Part shown: piece by piece, positions 20,211-30,864 of the stretch
How the letters are laid out: every line of letters starts with the position of its first letter
Position numbering within the stretch: position 1 is the first letter of the stretch
Source: Priapulus caudatus
Lineage: Eukaryota > Priapulida > Priapulimorpha > Priapulimorphida > Priapulidae
Assembly: GCF_000485595.1 (NCBI RefSeq)
Contig: NW_014577110.1
Coordinates: 117,104 to 153,909, forward strand
Direction of reading: 5' to 3'
Length of the DNA: 36,806 nt
Position numbers and translations under genes: made by a program
The notes under the pieces: generated by a model
What the model was told of the DNA's origin: nothing
Database searches by the model: none
Seen by the model: the letters and a program-made list of their open reading frames with translations, nothing else

Positions 20211-21329
20211 ATGGCAGTAGCAGCTGCAGCGATGGACAAGCTGCGGCAGAACCGAGAGAGCCCCAGTCGGCAGCGACATCAGTCTTCCCCATCACCAAGC
20301 GGCAGCCTCCTCGCCCTCAACATTGAGCCGGCAAAGAAGAGGTCGGCGCACACCGACAACGACTACAGCGCCTCCACCTACGAGCGCCACAACTCGTGGG
20401 ACAACAACTCCAGCCAATCGCACGAGAGCAGCGAGCGCGACGACGTCGACGACCGCAGCTCGGAGGAACGCGACGAGACGCGCGGCGACGTGGCGCCATC
20501 TGGCCGCGGCGGCGGCGGCGACTCCGATGCGCCGCGCCTCACCCCGCGCATGGTCAAGAATCAGAGTCGGCGCAAGAAGTCGGACAGCATGCGCCGCAGC
20601 CGCAGCAACGTCGACGTCGGCTCGCCGGACGCCGACGACGCGGCGCCGGTGTGTCTGCGACGCAGCAGCTCCAACGAAGACCTCACCGACGTCGGCGACG
20701 GAAAGAACAACAACAACAAGGCGAAGTACGTCGCGAAGTCTCCGCGGCAGATCGGCAGCCGCATCAACGACGCGATACTGAGCGAGCTCGAGCAGGAGAG
20801 CGCGCAGTACCAGCGGCGCATCATGAACACGAACGGGCTCATCTCTCGGCAGGTGTCGTCGCCGCCGAAGATGATGAGCGCCGCTCCGTCGCCGCCGGCG
20901 CCGCCCCCGACGCTCGCCCCATCCGACCGATCGCGCCCGGTGAGTTTCGACACGTACTTGCAGCGGCGTGACGGAGGCTGGACGTCGGAGGTGCGGGCTG
21001 ATAAGCGGGCGTCGGACCCGAGATCCGATCGTAAGGTGTCGGAAGTCGTGCCCGATAATCGCACGACGGAGAGCCGGTCGGACAATCGGAGCACGTCGCT
21101 CAACAAGAGCAAGATCCGAGAGAACATCGAGAACGAGAAGAACAAGACGAACATCAGCGTCATGAAGGAGAAGTCGTTGAAGGAGGAGGTGAAGAAGGAG
21201 AGCAGCCCAAAGCGCGAGAGCAGGGGGGAGGCTGGCTACAAGACAAATGCAAAGAAGGGCTTCCCAACTCAGCCGCAGAAACCTAGGGTTCGCTCACGCA
21301 GCGTATCACCGCAGAGAAGGAAAGAGAAG
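20211..21329 (+). CDS. osp/MPRIP: MPRIP/outspread, long Ser/Arg-rich linker exon
   Basis: A 1,119-bp exon (373 codons, phase 0 at both ends) between a CTTCCCACAG acceptor and a GTAAGA donor. It begins MAVAAAAMDKLRQNRESPSR; that Met is internal to the spliced message. The sequence is of low complexity: acidic/Ser-rich early, RRSRSNVDV and LRRSSSNEDL-type basophilic phosphosite motifs in the middle, a short Asn run, a possible helix (SRINDAILSELEQESAQYQR), a Pro/Ala-rich stretch, then a Lys/Glu/Arg-rich end with RSVSPQRRKEK. MPRIP and outspread have a long disordered region after the first PH domain, consistent with this. Codons are G/C-ending and the exon is CpG-rich, unlike the AT-rich introns. 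Without the donor, translation would stop at 21357-21359. Confidence 0.85.
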
Positions 21330-21577
21330 GTAAGAGAAAGGCATATCCGTCTATTGTAATGTGGTTCATGAACAAGCATTTCCTGTTTTACGCTCGTAGT
21401 ATATCTATAAGGATTCAATAGCGTGCCAATAATCATTATGCATTTTATTCGTAACGATACTGGGGTGTGCTGCCCCCTGGTGAGCACATGTTACTGTAGG
21501 GGCGGTGTCCATGAAACTGCCAACATGACAGTTATTTTAATTAAAAAGTCAGTTATGACCTTAATTAGCTCCTAAGG

Positions 21578-21923
21578 CACGGGTGGGCAACCTTACCACC
21601 AATCACCACGATTGGCAAATTAGCAATGGAAGAGTGGCCAACTTAAGTGAGTTTGCCATATTTTCGCTCGCAGTAATATGTAACAAGCCTTTTTCCTGAC
21701 ATTGTGTGCTGGTTGCAACTTGTCATTTCCTATTCCACCCTCTGATGCCTGACTGTTGACGCAATCCCACGCAGTGTTTTGAATAAAGTTTTTAAAACAC
21801 GATGTTTTGTTGTCTACTTTTCAAATTAGGAACTTAATTACTCAATTTCTGTGCAGTGTGGCGAATTTCGCTAATCATTCACCACACCTGTGGCTAAATT
21901 GGAAAAAGGCTTGTTTACCCTTG
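21578..21923. mobile_element. 346-bp hAT-like non-autonomous element
   Basis: The left end CACGGGTGGGCAACCTT resembles the CAGGGGTGGGCAAA terminus of Charlie-type hAT elements. The right end read on the minus strand is CAAGGGTAAACAAGCC. The flanking octamers TCCTAAGG (21570-21577) and TTCTAAAG (21924-21931) match at 6 of 8 positions, close to the NTCTAGAN preference known for that group. There is no open frame. The degraded ends suggest an old insertion. Confidence 0.55.
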
Positions 21924-21931
21924 TTCTAAAG

Positions 21932-22430
21932 TCTAATTAAATTTAGTGACATTAAGCTATTCATAATTTTTCATTAAAATTGATGTTGGAAAACCAGTTT
22001 TATGCGAATCTTATAGGCCATGAATCCTTATCTGCTCAGCCTACTGTAATTCAATTGAACATCCATTCAGGCATAGCAGGAAAGCAGCATTTCCTGGTTA
22101 GTACAAGTAGGATGGGTTGCCGCAGCTACGCACAAACGCGTGTAATTAAAATTGATAGGCAAGAGCTTATCTGCTGTTTAAACGCAATTATACAGAAACA
22201 TGCCTCCAGCAGTTCGATGCTGATTTGCGAGAACCGCTCGGCAGTCATGCATGACGCGTTCTGAGTCGGCTGCCGTGCGGCGAATGCAAATCTTTGCGAA
22301 GAAATCGCTTCAAACTTTCTTAATTAGGTTACTGTGCTAACACAACTCTCGCGCGTCCCCCGAGCTGACTTGCGTTGGCGTCCTAGCCTGACTCGAAGCG
22401 CTGCAACGTCTGTTGTGCTCGTGAAAGAGT
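21932..22430. other. intronic, no gene recognised
   Basis: A 94-codon frame at 21980-22264 has an ATG but no family resemblance and no splice context. Nothing else was recognised. Confidence 0.45.
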
Positions 22431-22531
22431 ACTATTATATATATTATATTATATATTTATATTTATTATTATATTTATTATATTATGATATATTTATATT
22501 TATATATTTATTATTATACTATTATATGTAG
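22431..22531. repeat. AT-rich TATATTTAT low-complexity tract
   Basis: Almost pure A and T with irregular TATTATAT and TATTTATAT units. Confidence 0.9.
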
Positions 22532-22663
22532 TAAGTGAAGGGGTGAAGGAGGGCTAGGAGGGCTCAAGCCCAGATGTGGAAAAACTGTGATCTTGGTGGG
22601 AGGATGGTTATCTTGGAGGATATAGTGATATAACATCACGAGTGTCATAATATAGACTCACAG

Positions 22664-22852
22664 AATATTATAATATCACCTAATATAGTAATACTATCCT
22701 ATAATATTATCCTATAATATAATATTATTATATTATAAATAATATATAACATATATAATAATAATAAATAATAATAAATAATATATAATATAATTATATA
22801 TAATTTAATATTATTCTATAATAATAGACATCACCTAATATAGTCTATATCC
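22664..22852. repeat. AT-rich tract with ATAATAATAA units
   Basis: Low-complexity TATAATA-type sequence. The motif ATCACCTAATATAGT occurs at both edges (about 22674 and 22830), suggesting a short direct repeat enclosing the AT core. Confidence 0.8.
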
Positions 22853-23108
22853 CGACATCCCTAGCGACGGCCCTGTACATTATGACAATCCTGATAACAT
22901 ATAAGATAATGAGTGTGTGGTGGGGACATCAGGTTGGGCTAGATGGGGGAGGGTGGAGAGGCAGCAGTCGACTGATATGGAAGAGAGGGGTGGCATCCCG
23001 GTGTGCTGTGAGGGAGGTGATGGTTGGGATCAGCGTGTGCTTTATGAAACGGACTGGGAAGGTCAGAGCAAGGTGGTAGCACCACATTGTGGGAAGGTTG
23101 TAAAATAT

Positions 23109-23139
<31 letters not shown>

Positions 23140-24354
23140 TTTGTTATATATATTATTACTTGTTAAAATGACAAAGAGAGTCTTCTTTGTTGTGCACGCG
23201 CATAGTACGTCACGCAAAATTACGTCATCGAAATATGAGCAGCGACGCACCCGGGGTGGTAGTCTACTTTCATAAACGCTAATAAATTCTAAATTGAAAG
23301 TGATATAATAAATTAGTGAAGACACACGCGTAACCAGCATTGGTTACCAGTGCACGTGGGTGGGCGCTGCCTGCTGCCACCTGGTGACAGATAACGGTAA
23401 GCGCATGAGCTTCCGTGTCAGTGCTGTTGCTGGCGGTTGTTTCATCGCGCATGTATTTCCGTCGGGCGCTGCACGTCGCCGCCGGCGGGCAAGGGTAACG
23501 ATGCGACTCTGATTTCGGACGATCTGCGTGGTGCCCTACAAGTGCGAATAGATGCGAGATCGTTTATCACTGACGTTGCGCGCCGCCTGACTCGATCGGC
23601 TTCGAGGACGAGCCGAGCGAAAATTCACGAGCGAAGGTTGTTCGTCGCGCTCGGCATGATTCGGCTCGTTTGGCGACGTTTGCCGCTGATTTTGCGACCG
23701 CCTGCGGTGCATTGGTTTGCACAGTTTCGCACTGATCACTGATTAGTGGGATTCATGCAGTGCTGGCGCCAGCTGGTGGCAGGAACGCGTAACGCCCCCG
23801 TCTATGCACAACTGTATCGCATCGTGCGTTTATGGTAATGATGGCTTATTGACGATCTTGAAAATTTGCATTTCTGTTGAGCATGCGCAGCGTCGAGTGT
23901 GTTCGCCTACGTGTTTTTGTGTGTGTACCGAAGTATACGTATGAACTGAATGCATACGTGGTCGTCGAATTTTGTTCAACGAAGGTGCAAACAGCATCCT
24001 GATTTTATTTGGCTTCATTCTGCAATTATCTAGTCGGTGGTCTTTATAAGTTCCTTATGTATTTCTTCATTCTGAAGCTGCACTTTTTTTATTATTTGCA
24101 CCGCCCCATGTCGTTTACTGTAGCTTACCTAATATGCGTAGGCAGAGACACCGACACAGTACTTATCTACCCACACCTGCGCATGTGACACGTAGTGCTA
24201 CTGCCCGACACAGGTAACATCATGCCACACATAGCTCACTCGCACGGGAACGAGTAGTGAGTGACTCGCTGTTTGCTCATAAAGGGCAGCTTTGATTACC
24301 CACGAGCGACTGACTGGTGATTGATTGCGATGCAGAAAAACCTTGAGCGAAATT
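22853..24354. other. intronic, no gene recognised; (AT)n at about 23107-23131
   Basis: Contains a (TA)n run near 23107-23131. 23430-23740 is CpG-rich and holds a 101-codon open frame (23437-23742) of basic composition that I cannot relate to any family. No splice-supported exon was found. Confidence 0.45.
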
Positions 24355-24442
24355 GTCTTGGCTGTCGGAATAGGTGTTTACGACGTATAAGTGTTTTTTC
24401 TCGCGATCCAGCTACTATTAGAAGGTCGTGGTCGTGTAATAT

Positions 24443-24483
24443 CAGGAGCTAATAATGACAAAATTTGTCATTATTAGCTCCTG
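24443..24483. mobile_element. 41-bp perfect palindromic micro-insertion, 7-bp duplication GTAATAT
   Basis: Two exact 20-bp arms (CAGGAGCTAATAATGACAAA and its complement) surround a single A. GTAATAT borders it at 24436-24442 and 24484-24490. It shares its CAGGAG start with the units at 11087 and 11198. Confidence 0.82.
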
Positions 24484-25840
24484 GTAATATGGATGGAGCG
24501 AGCGTTCAGTGTAAAATACAACGTACTTGCCACGTTATCATGCATTCGGTGTGGATTACGTACGCATTTTATGTTCTGCGAGTACGAAAGAAAAACGTGA
24601 TCTTCGTGAATGTTTGGCAACGATTTGGAGTAGGTGTCTACAGTGCTCTGTTGCCACAGGGTCGCAATCATCTTCAAAAAGATGTCGCCTGTCATCTTCT
24701 GTTGTGGACAACGCGAGATACTCTGTCAGCCGTATTTTTTCAGGTCGAGGTGAAATGTGTCACGTCAAGGAGCAAGTGTTGATATATTTGTAGCACGGTG
24801 TGTCGGTTATTCTAGAATCAATAGACACCGCCCGGGCTCTCCCTCATCGCTGCCCTCTTGCTGCCTGTCGCAAAGCGTGTGCAATTACCCTCGCGAACGG
24901 TGATGTGCATGGGGGCTGCTATCCGCATGAAATTAGAAGCCGTCGCGTAGTTTCGCTACGTAATCGGCGCGCGTTAACGCGTGCACAGTAACCGTAGGTG
25001 TGGCAAACACGTTTTTCATCGGCGTTCATCCCGACCGTATACATATGCCCAATTCTGTGCGTGAATAACAGCGTCTGTATGGGTGGAATTCACCATTAGA
25101 TGGCGCCCGTAGATAGCAGGCCTGAATAAGCATGACACAACATTTTCTCAAAGCTACCTTGAAGGTTGCAGTGCGTACGCAACATACACATTATTCGTGT
25201 TGCATGAGCGCAGATTTAAAGTCCAGACTTCACTCTGAATTTTTGCCGGCAACATGATGCAAATTCCCAGCCAAGTTGTCCGAATCCCGTTTCACACACA
25301 ACGCGCTGGCCCGGTTACCATGGCTACATCACTTGGCAGCATGGGCTGCATGGCATAATTTTTCCACAAGATCAATTTCAATTTTTATGCTTTCTAGATA
25401 TCTATAAGGCTTCGACCTTACGTGTGAAATGGAAATTCCTTACACTCCAATTTTCGAATAACACCACAAAAAAATGGAGAAAACGCATTTTTAAAGAGAC
25501 GAAGTAGTGCAATGTTCTGTGGCGGAGGGCGACCGCTGCGTGCCACCTAAAGTGCGTACGCCGTAATCAAATGTCACCGTGGTGAGCTCAACCGACTTCA
25601 AAAGCCCCCGTGGCTGAGCCCCACAAGGAATGGTTCTCGACCAATTTATTAGTGTCAGACTAGTGATGACATAGCCTGGCTGGCTTTTACAGTGCAATAA
25701 ACCAAAGGTCTAGAATAGCGATGAACTCTAGATGAGCATGTCACCAGGCCGCGTGATGCAGGCAGAGACTGCGCGCGGAAAGACAACGAGCGCGCGCCTG
25801 CGTGCGTGCGATCATCGCAGCAACCACTGATGTACGTAGG

Positions 25841-25858
25841 CTCCTGCTCCTGCTCCTG

Positions 25859-25923
<65 letters not shown>

Positions 25924-26007
25924 ACTGCTTGTTGTTTGCTGCTGCTTGGCCTGCCTGCTGTTTGCTGCTGCTGTGACCTGCCTGTTGCTGCCTCCTTGCT
26001 GCTGCTG

Positions 26008-26043
<36 letters not shown>

Positions 26044-26046
26044 AAT
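25841..26046. repeat. (CTG)n triplet arrays
   Basis: CTCCTG units lead into about 20 uninterrupted CTG units (about 25862-25922). A mixed CTG/TTG/CCTG stretch follows, then a second pure run of about 12 units (about 26009-26043). The duplicated copy at 35077-35275 has far fewer units. PolyLeu, polySer and polyAla open frames on both strands come from this repeat. Confidence 0.95.
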
Positions 26047-26174
26047 GCTGGTCGGCACACCTACCCGCGCCACGGCAGTCGGTATTTCACCAAACCGCGC
26101 GTGCGAGTTGATTTAGCATCTCATGTGAATCGCTGCTGCTACTGCTGCGGCCGCGCCTGCTGTCTGATCTCACT

Positions 26175-26228
26175 GACGTGCGTGCGTGCGTGCGTGCGTG
26201 CGTGGCCCCCGTATACGTGCTGTGCGTG

Positions 26229-26264
<36 letters not shown>

Positions 26265-26270
26265 TCGCCT
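26175..26270. repeat. (GTGC)n tetranucleotide arrays
   Basis: Two GTGC/GCGT runs (about 26177-26202 and 26223-26268) are separated by GGCCCCCGTATACGTGCTGT. The same arrangement is present in copy B at about 35409-35494. Confidence 0.93.
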
Positions 26271-26582
26271 GCATGAGAGCATGGCGCGGCGTGGCTTCTC
26301 ACTGCTGCGGGATGAGCATACGCGCGTCGAGTGTTACGTGATGGTAAGCCTCGCCCTGCCAAGGTTGCTGTCCGTGCATGCTCAAGCTTCCTCAGCGTGA
26401 ATATCCATTTATGCTCAGGGCGCCGGTGTCAGAAACATCGTAAAACTTAATGCTATGTTAATGCTAAGATAAAACACTTACGACTATGGCTTAATGTACG
26501 AAGAGACGAGGAGGAGCGTGACAGAACGCAGTGGCTGGAGGTACGGCAGCCGTCTGTCGTTGAAGCCCCTTTTTGCGTTGAA

Positions 26583-26621
26583 GGGTTTAGGGTTAGGCAT
26601 ATTAGGTTTAGGGTTAGGGTT
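26583..26621 (+). repeat. interstitial TTAGGG-like repeats
   Basis: Degenerate GGGTTTAGGGTTAGG and TTTAGGGTTAGGGTT separated by CATATTA. It is repeated exactly at 35819-35857 as part of the duplication. Confidence 0.85.
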
Positions 26622-27002
26622 CTAGTTTCATCTAAACAACCCCTCAAATCGTACTGAATTTATTTCCCAAGGCGTTATTTCGAAAAATCTGGCCGCCACC
26701 GCGCCATCTTTGTCTCGTTAAGTAGGAAAGCGAATGGACTGCTCGTAGCCACTGCCTTGACAGAAATACAAACATCCATCAGCTATTAGGAACTTACGAT
26801 AACCAGGAACTTATCACAAGCCTGCCTGACTTGGATGAGAAATCGATCACAAAATTCACAATTCATACACATTAATTGTACATTACAGTAATGTATGTAT
26901 ATTATGATGGCTAACCACATATAAATAATATTTGCATGATAAACGACCGCGGTTCATTGAATTTATTCTGCACCAACAAGACAAATTCTCACACTGTAAC
27001 AC

Positions 27003-27738
27003 GCAGATGATCAGCTTCCTTAGTGTAATGTGTGAGACATGATGCCTCAGCTTCCTGGTTGTAAAGGTGTAAGACATGATGCCTCAGCTTCCTAATGTAA
27101 GTGCTTGAGGACATTGATGGCTCAAGCTTCCCTAGTGTAAGGTATGATGTTCAGCTTCTAGTGTAGGTATGATGCTCAGCTTCCTAGTGTACAGGGTATG
27201 AGACATGATTGCTCAGCTTCCTAGTGTAAGTGTGAGACATGGATGCTCAGTTCCTAGTGTAAAGGGCTATGAATCATGATGCTCAGTTCCTTAGTGTAAG
27301 GTATGGCAGACATGATGCGCCTCAGCTTCCTGTGGTAAGGTGTGAGGACATGAATGCTCACGTTTTCCTAGGTAAGGGTATGAGACAATGATGCCTCAGT
27401 TCCTAGATGTAAGGTGTGAGACATGATGCAAAGCTTCTAGTGTAAGGTATGAGACATTGATTGCTCAGCTTCCTAGTGTAAGGTTATGAGAATAGATGAT
27501 CAGCTTCTAGTGTAGTATGCAGACATGATGCTCAGCTTTCCTGGTTAAGGGTGTGGAGACATGATGCTCAGCTTCCTTATGTAAGGTATGAGACATGATG
27601 CTCAGCTTACCTAGTGTAAGGTTATTGAGAACATGATGCTCAGCTTCCTAGTGTAAGGTATGAGACATTGATGCACAGCTTTCCTAGTGTAAGGTATGCA
27701 GACATGATTGCCTCAGCTTCCTAGTGTAAGGTATGAGA
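27003..27738. repeat. 34-bp satellite array, about 22 units, indel-rich
   Basis: The unit is close to GATGCTCAGCTTCCTAGTGT followed by AAGGTATGAGACAT. Neighbouring units differ mostly by insertion or loss of single bases, less by substitution, a pattern expected of uncorrected long-read consensus as well as of real decay. The first 568 bp recur exactly at 36239-36806. Confidence 0.92.
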
Positions 27739-28575
27739 CGTCCGTAACTCCGCAGGTTTCCAGTGTTGTGGGATCTAGAGACTTACGGCGGGCGACGACA
27801 ACCCCCGCAGAAACGGGTATGTGTGTTGACTGTGTCGTTGGTTATGCGGTATGGTTGTATGAGATGACCTTATTTTTGCGTTTAAAATGACCGAAACCCA
27901 GAAGAGCCGGGCTGTTCTCGATTTTCATGTGTAGGCCTTGCTTAGTGTCGGCTCTTGTTGGGCTACGTATGATCCACTGCCCAGCTGAGCTGTTCACTTA
28001 CAGTACACGCGCGGATGAACTAATGATGCCATGACTAATATTTATAAAAATTATTATGCTCGGCGCCTTACTGCGTGATCATTAAAAAATGCCAATGCAT
28101 CGTCCGTGGACACGGTTCTTACGATATGATGCCCCCTAATTTTCGCTGATGTTTCTCTACAGTACTGTAATGATATGTATTAGCAATCGCAATGCACTGA
28201 GGTACAGATCTTTATGGTAAGCATCATGGCTGCAGATACCCGGTCCTTAATGTATTTTAAAACATACATTATTTATTTAGCCTCATCTGACGCTTAGTCG
28301 CGAAATAGTTGAATTTAGCGCCGGAATAGATGTGCTGGTAGCGTGCATGACGATGAAGGTATGTGAGTATTATTTCGATAGGAAACTACACATTTTCCGT
28401 AAGTGTGTGGTAGATATTTAGATTGCTGTCTACCTGTGTACTTGCAATTGCTTAGGTATAGAGTACTACCTAATACGCACGATCGTGTTCAGGTGTCCAC
28501 TTCTCATCAGCCCCAACATCTCAATCATCCAACGCCATCGGTCTTTTCAGTGAGGTCCTAAGTTATCCTGTTTCA
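27739..28575. other. intronic, no gene recognised
   Basis: No feature beyond a weak inverted repeat around AAGAGCC (27901) and GGCTCTT (27950), which lacks target duplications. Confidence 0.5.
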
Positions 28576-28629
28576 ATATTTATATATATATATATATAAT
28601 ATTATAATATATATATATATATATATAAA
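28576..28629. repeat. (AT)n palindromic tract
   Basis: Alternating TA runs flank a central TAATATTATAATAT, so the block is almost self-complementary. Confidence 0.9.
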
Positions 28630-29283
28630 GACCGCCTCATGCCTAAGGCACACAATATCAATTGCCACTGAACAGTATTGATCGACGAAAGAACGATTAA
28701 TTTTAATGTCTTTGCTTCCGGCGTTTAATGGACGTTTAGCTCACAAGCTTAATGGCGTCGGTAGGATTGCAGCTATCTGCGATGTTTGTACTTTTGAAAT
28801 CTCACAAGTGCGACTGCGACGTTCGCCTTGCGTCTTGACGACGAACGCCCTCCGAACGTTTGGCTGATGTCCGTTTGGTCGCGGAGTCTTCAGCGGGTAC
28901 TGGTTCAGTCGTAGGGTGAAAGTTTGTCATGTTGAAGCATGGTGGCTGCGTCCTTCACAGCGTCCTTGGAATGCCAGCAGGAAGACCTAGAACAGCTGCA
29001 GCCGTTGCTGCCCGCAGTGTTCCGTGATTGACGGGCGGCGTTTGCGTGGCTTGATGCGCGACCGCCTATATCTTTCTTGGTGTTTTAATTTTAAAATGAG
29101 CCGCGTGTAGATAAGCCGCCCAATTACGTGTTTGCTCCAGTTTTTGTGGGCGGTAGCGCCGCGATCCAGGCAAAACAAGGTGGCGCGTTAGGTCCGACGC
29201 TTCTTGTCAGCGCTGCATTGTGCTTCAGTCAGCAGCCTATGTACGCTAAGGAAGTGGGAGCGGACAGCTAGAATCATTTTACA
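28630..29283. other. intronic, no gene recognised
   Basis: Mixed composition with CpG-rich patches around 28810-28900 and 29020-29070. No exon or RNA gene was recognised. Confidence 0.45.
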
Positions 29284-29363
29284 CATGCACGACGCACGCA
29301 CACGCACACGCACGTATCGCACGCACGCACACACACACCACGCGCACGCACGCACGCACGCAC
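29284..29363. repeat. (CACG)n microsatellite
   Basis: CACGCACG and CACACA units directly before the ACTCGG-rich element. Confidence 0.9.
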
Positions 29364-29625
29364 CAGTGTTGTAGGTTCTCGGAACGGTCCTTGCTCTCGA
29401 GACGGCTCGCAGACCGTTTTCCTTGGTCTCGGTTCCCGCGTCTCGGCCTCGGCAGTGCAATGACTCGGACCTCGGACTCGGACTCGCAGCCCTCCGGACT
29501 CGAGGACTCGGCGGTCGAAGACCGGCTCGAGGCCACTACATACATAGTAGTCATAGATGCTGTTTGTCGGCGCTTTAAATTCGGCGGGGCCGGAGTTCGC
29601 GCGGCATTCATTCTATTCAACACTG
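29364..29625. mobile_element. candidate hAT-like element with ACTCGG subterminal repeats
   Basis: CAGTGTTG at the left edge is matched by CAACACTG at the right edge. Between them lie many TCTCGG and ACTCGGAC units (29373-29535). CAGTG-type ends with clustered subterminal repeats are common in hAT elements. The flanks do not form a clear 8-bp duplication, perhaps because the left flank is microsatellite. An open frame on the plus strand (29391-29636) is composition-driven. Confidence 0.4.
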
Positions 29626-30368
29626 GGGCATATTAATGTACACAGCTGTGCGCGGTTAATCAATCGCTCTACTGCGGCTGAGAAGCTAACATTGAATTAT
29701 TAAGGCAGAAAGGTGTAAAATGATGTCATTACCTGATGTTTGATGCGTATAGTTAGGTACTACTATATGCACCTTAACCACTTCGAAGGCGTAGTACCGC
29801 GGGCGGCTACTGAGGGGCGGGTAGTATACTAAGTACTAGCACCTCCATTGTCAACAGACGCTTGTTGATCTGCGTGGTAAAATCATTATGGATCCGTTGT
29901 ACCTGACCACGTCTTCGTATGACTCGTTCTCTAGGCACGTCGTGTTTTCGGCCGTGGATCTATACACTTTGCGGAATGTCTACGATGCACAGGTTTGCGC
30001 TTTTTTCCCAGATCAATCTCAACTAAGCCAAGTCGGATATACCTCCACTAATGCTACATTTCTACATAACCATGAGCAAATGTCTCGTAGCGGGGGGCGT
30101 AGGTACGGACAGTAAACATTGGCATAATGGCCACAATTTTATTTTTATTTTTCCCAACACGTATTTTCCTTTTAAGGTTCGACCACAAATATGCTGGTCC
30201 CAAAAGTTCGACTTATTTGCAAGTTTTTATTTGGTAGCTTTCTATTTTATGCAAACAAGTGACAGATCCAGCGGGACCCAGGAAATACCACCCATTTTTT
30301 GAACAAAACACATACAAGGAGTGAGATGGCCTTTCGGTCGTGCCCCCCCCTTTTTTTATTCAAAAACT
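29626..30368. other. intronic, no gene recognised
   Basis: A 75-codon frame starting at an ATG (29888) was considered, but neither its ends nor its composition suggest a true exon. T-rich around 30133-30260. Confidence 0.45.
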
Positions 30369-30489
30369 GACTCGGGATCCGGTTCGGACTCCAGCTGGAC
30401 TCTGGGTGGGGTGGACTCCGGACTCGGGGGACTCGCGCGGACTCGACTCGGACTCGACTCGGGACTCGGAACTCCGATTCGGAGTGGGC
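30369..30489. repeat. ACTCGG-rich cluster
   Basis: GACTCGG, GGACTCC and CGACTCGGACTCG units are crowded in about 120 bp and resemble the units at 29373-29535. No matching terminal inverted repeats were found. Confidence 0.7.
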
Positions 30490-30821
30490 TGACGGGATTT
30501 TATCAGGGCAGAACACCAGACACCAGATGAGCCCTGTCCACTGGGCACTGTTTAGATTAGTTACTTGTTCCAAAAATTTACTTGCAATCTTATGCAGCTG
30601 TTAATGTCTATTTTGTTCAGTGCATATCATATTACCAGCGAGTGGTATAATTAATAACTATAGAGATCTATTAGTTAATATTTATATAAATATATATAAT
30701 ATACTTTAGTGATATTTTATATAGGGAGAGAGTATATTCATATCGGATATTATCACCTCCTGTATTACAGTTAATACAATATTTAGAAATCGCTAAATGA
30801 AATTCACACAAGTTGGCGCGT

Positions 30822-30864
30822 ACTCGGGACTTCCGGACTCGGTCGGGGCCGGCCCCGGACCCGA
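30822..30864. repeat. short ACTCGG/GGCCCCGG cluster
   Basis: ACTCGGGACTTCCGGACTCGG leads into a GGGGCCGGCCCCGG palindrome. This is a third, smaller patch of the same type of repeat. Confidence 0.6.

Larger units (their letters stand above)
24355..27570. repeat. direct segmental duplication, copy A
   Basis: The segment is repeated in the same orientation at 33513-36806. The part 26311-27570 appears identical to 35547-36806 at a constant offset of 9,236 bp. The part 24355-26310 matches 33513-35546 with many single-base differences and length changes. The left boundary is near GGCTGTCGGAATAGGTG; sequence before it is unrelated to that before copy B. No coding content was recognised. Confidence 0.93.

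Noticed and set aside
24465-24782. 105-codon frame beginning inside the micro-palindrome
   Set aside because: It does not begin with ATG, is broken by indels in copy B, and resembles no protein family.
25741-26400. PolyLeu, polySer and polyAla frames, possible polyglutamine-type gene
   Set aside because: The triplet repeat is open in every frame, no splice-bounded context exists, and the duplicated copy does not preserve the frames.
27895-27960. Inverted repeat AAGAGCC...GGCTCTT as another micro-element
   Set aside because: The flanks do not form a 7-bp duplication and the arms are short.
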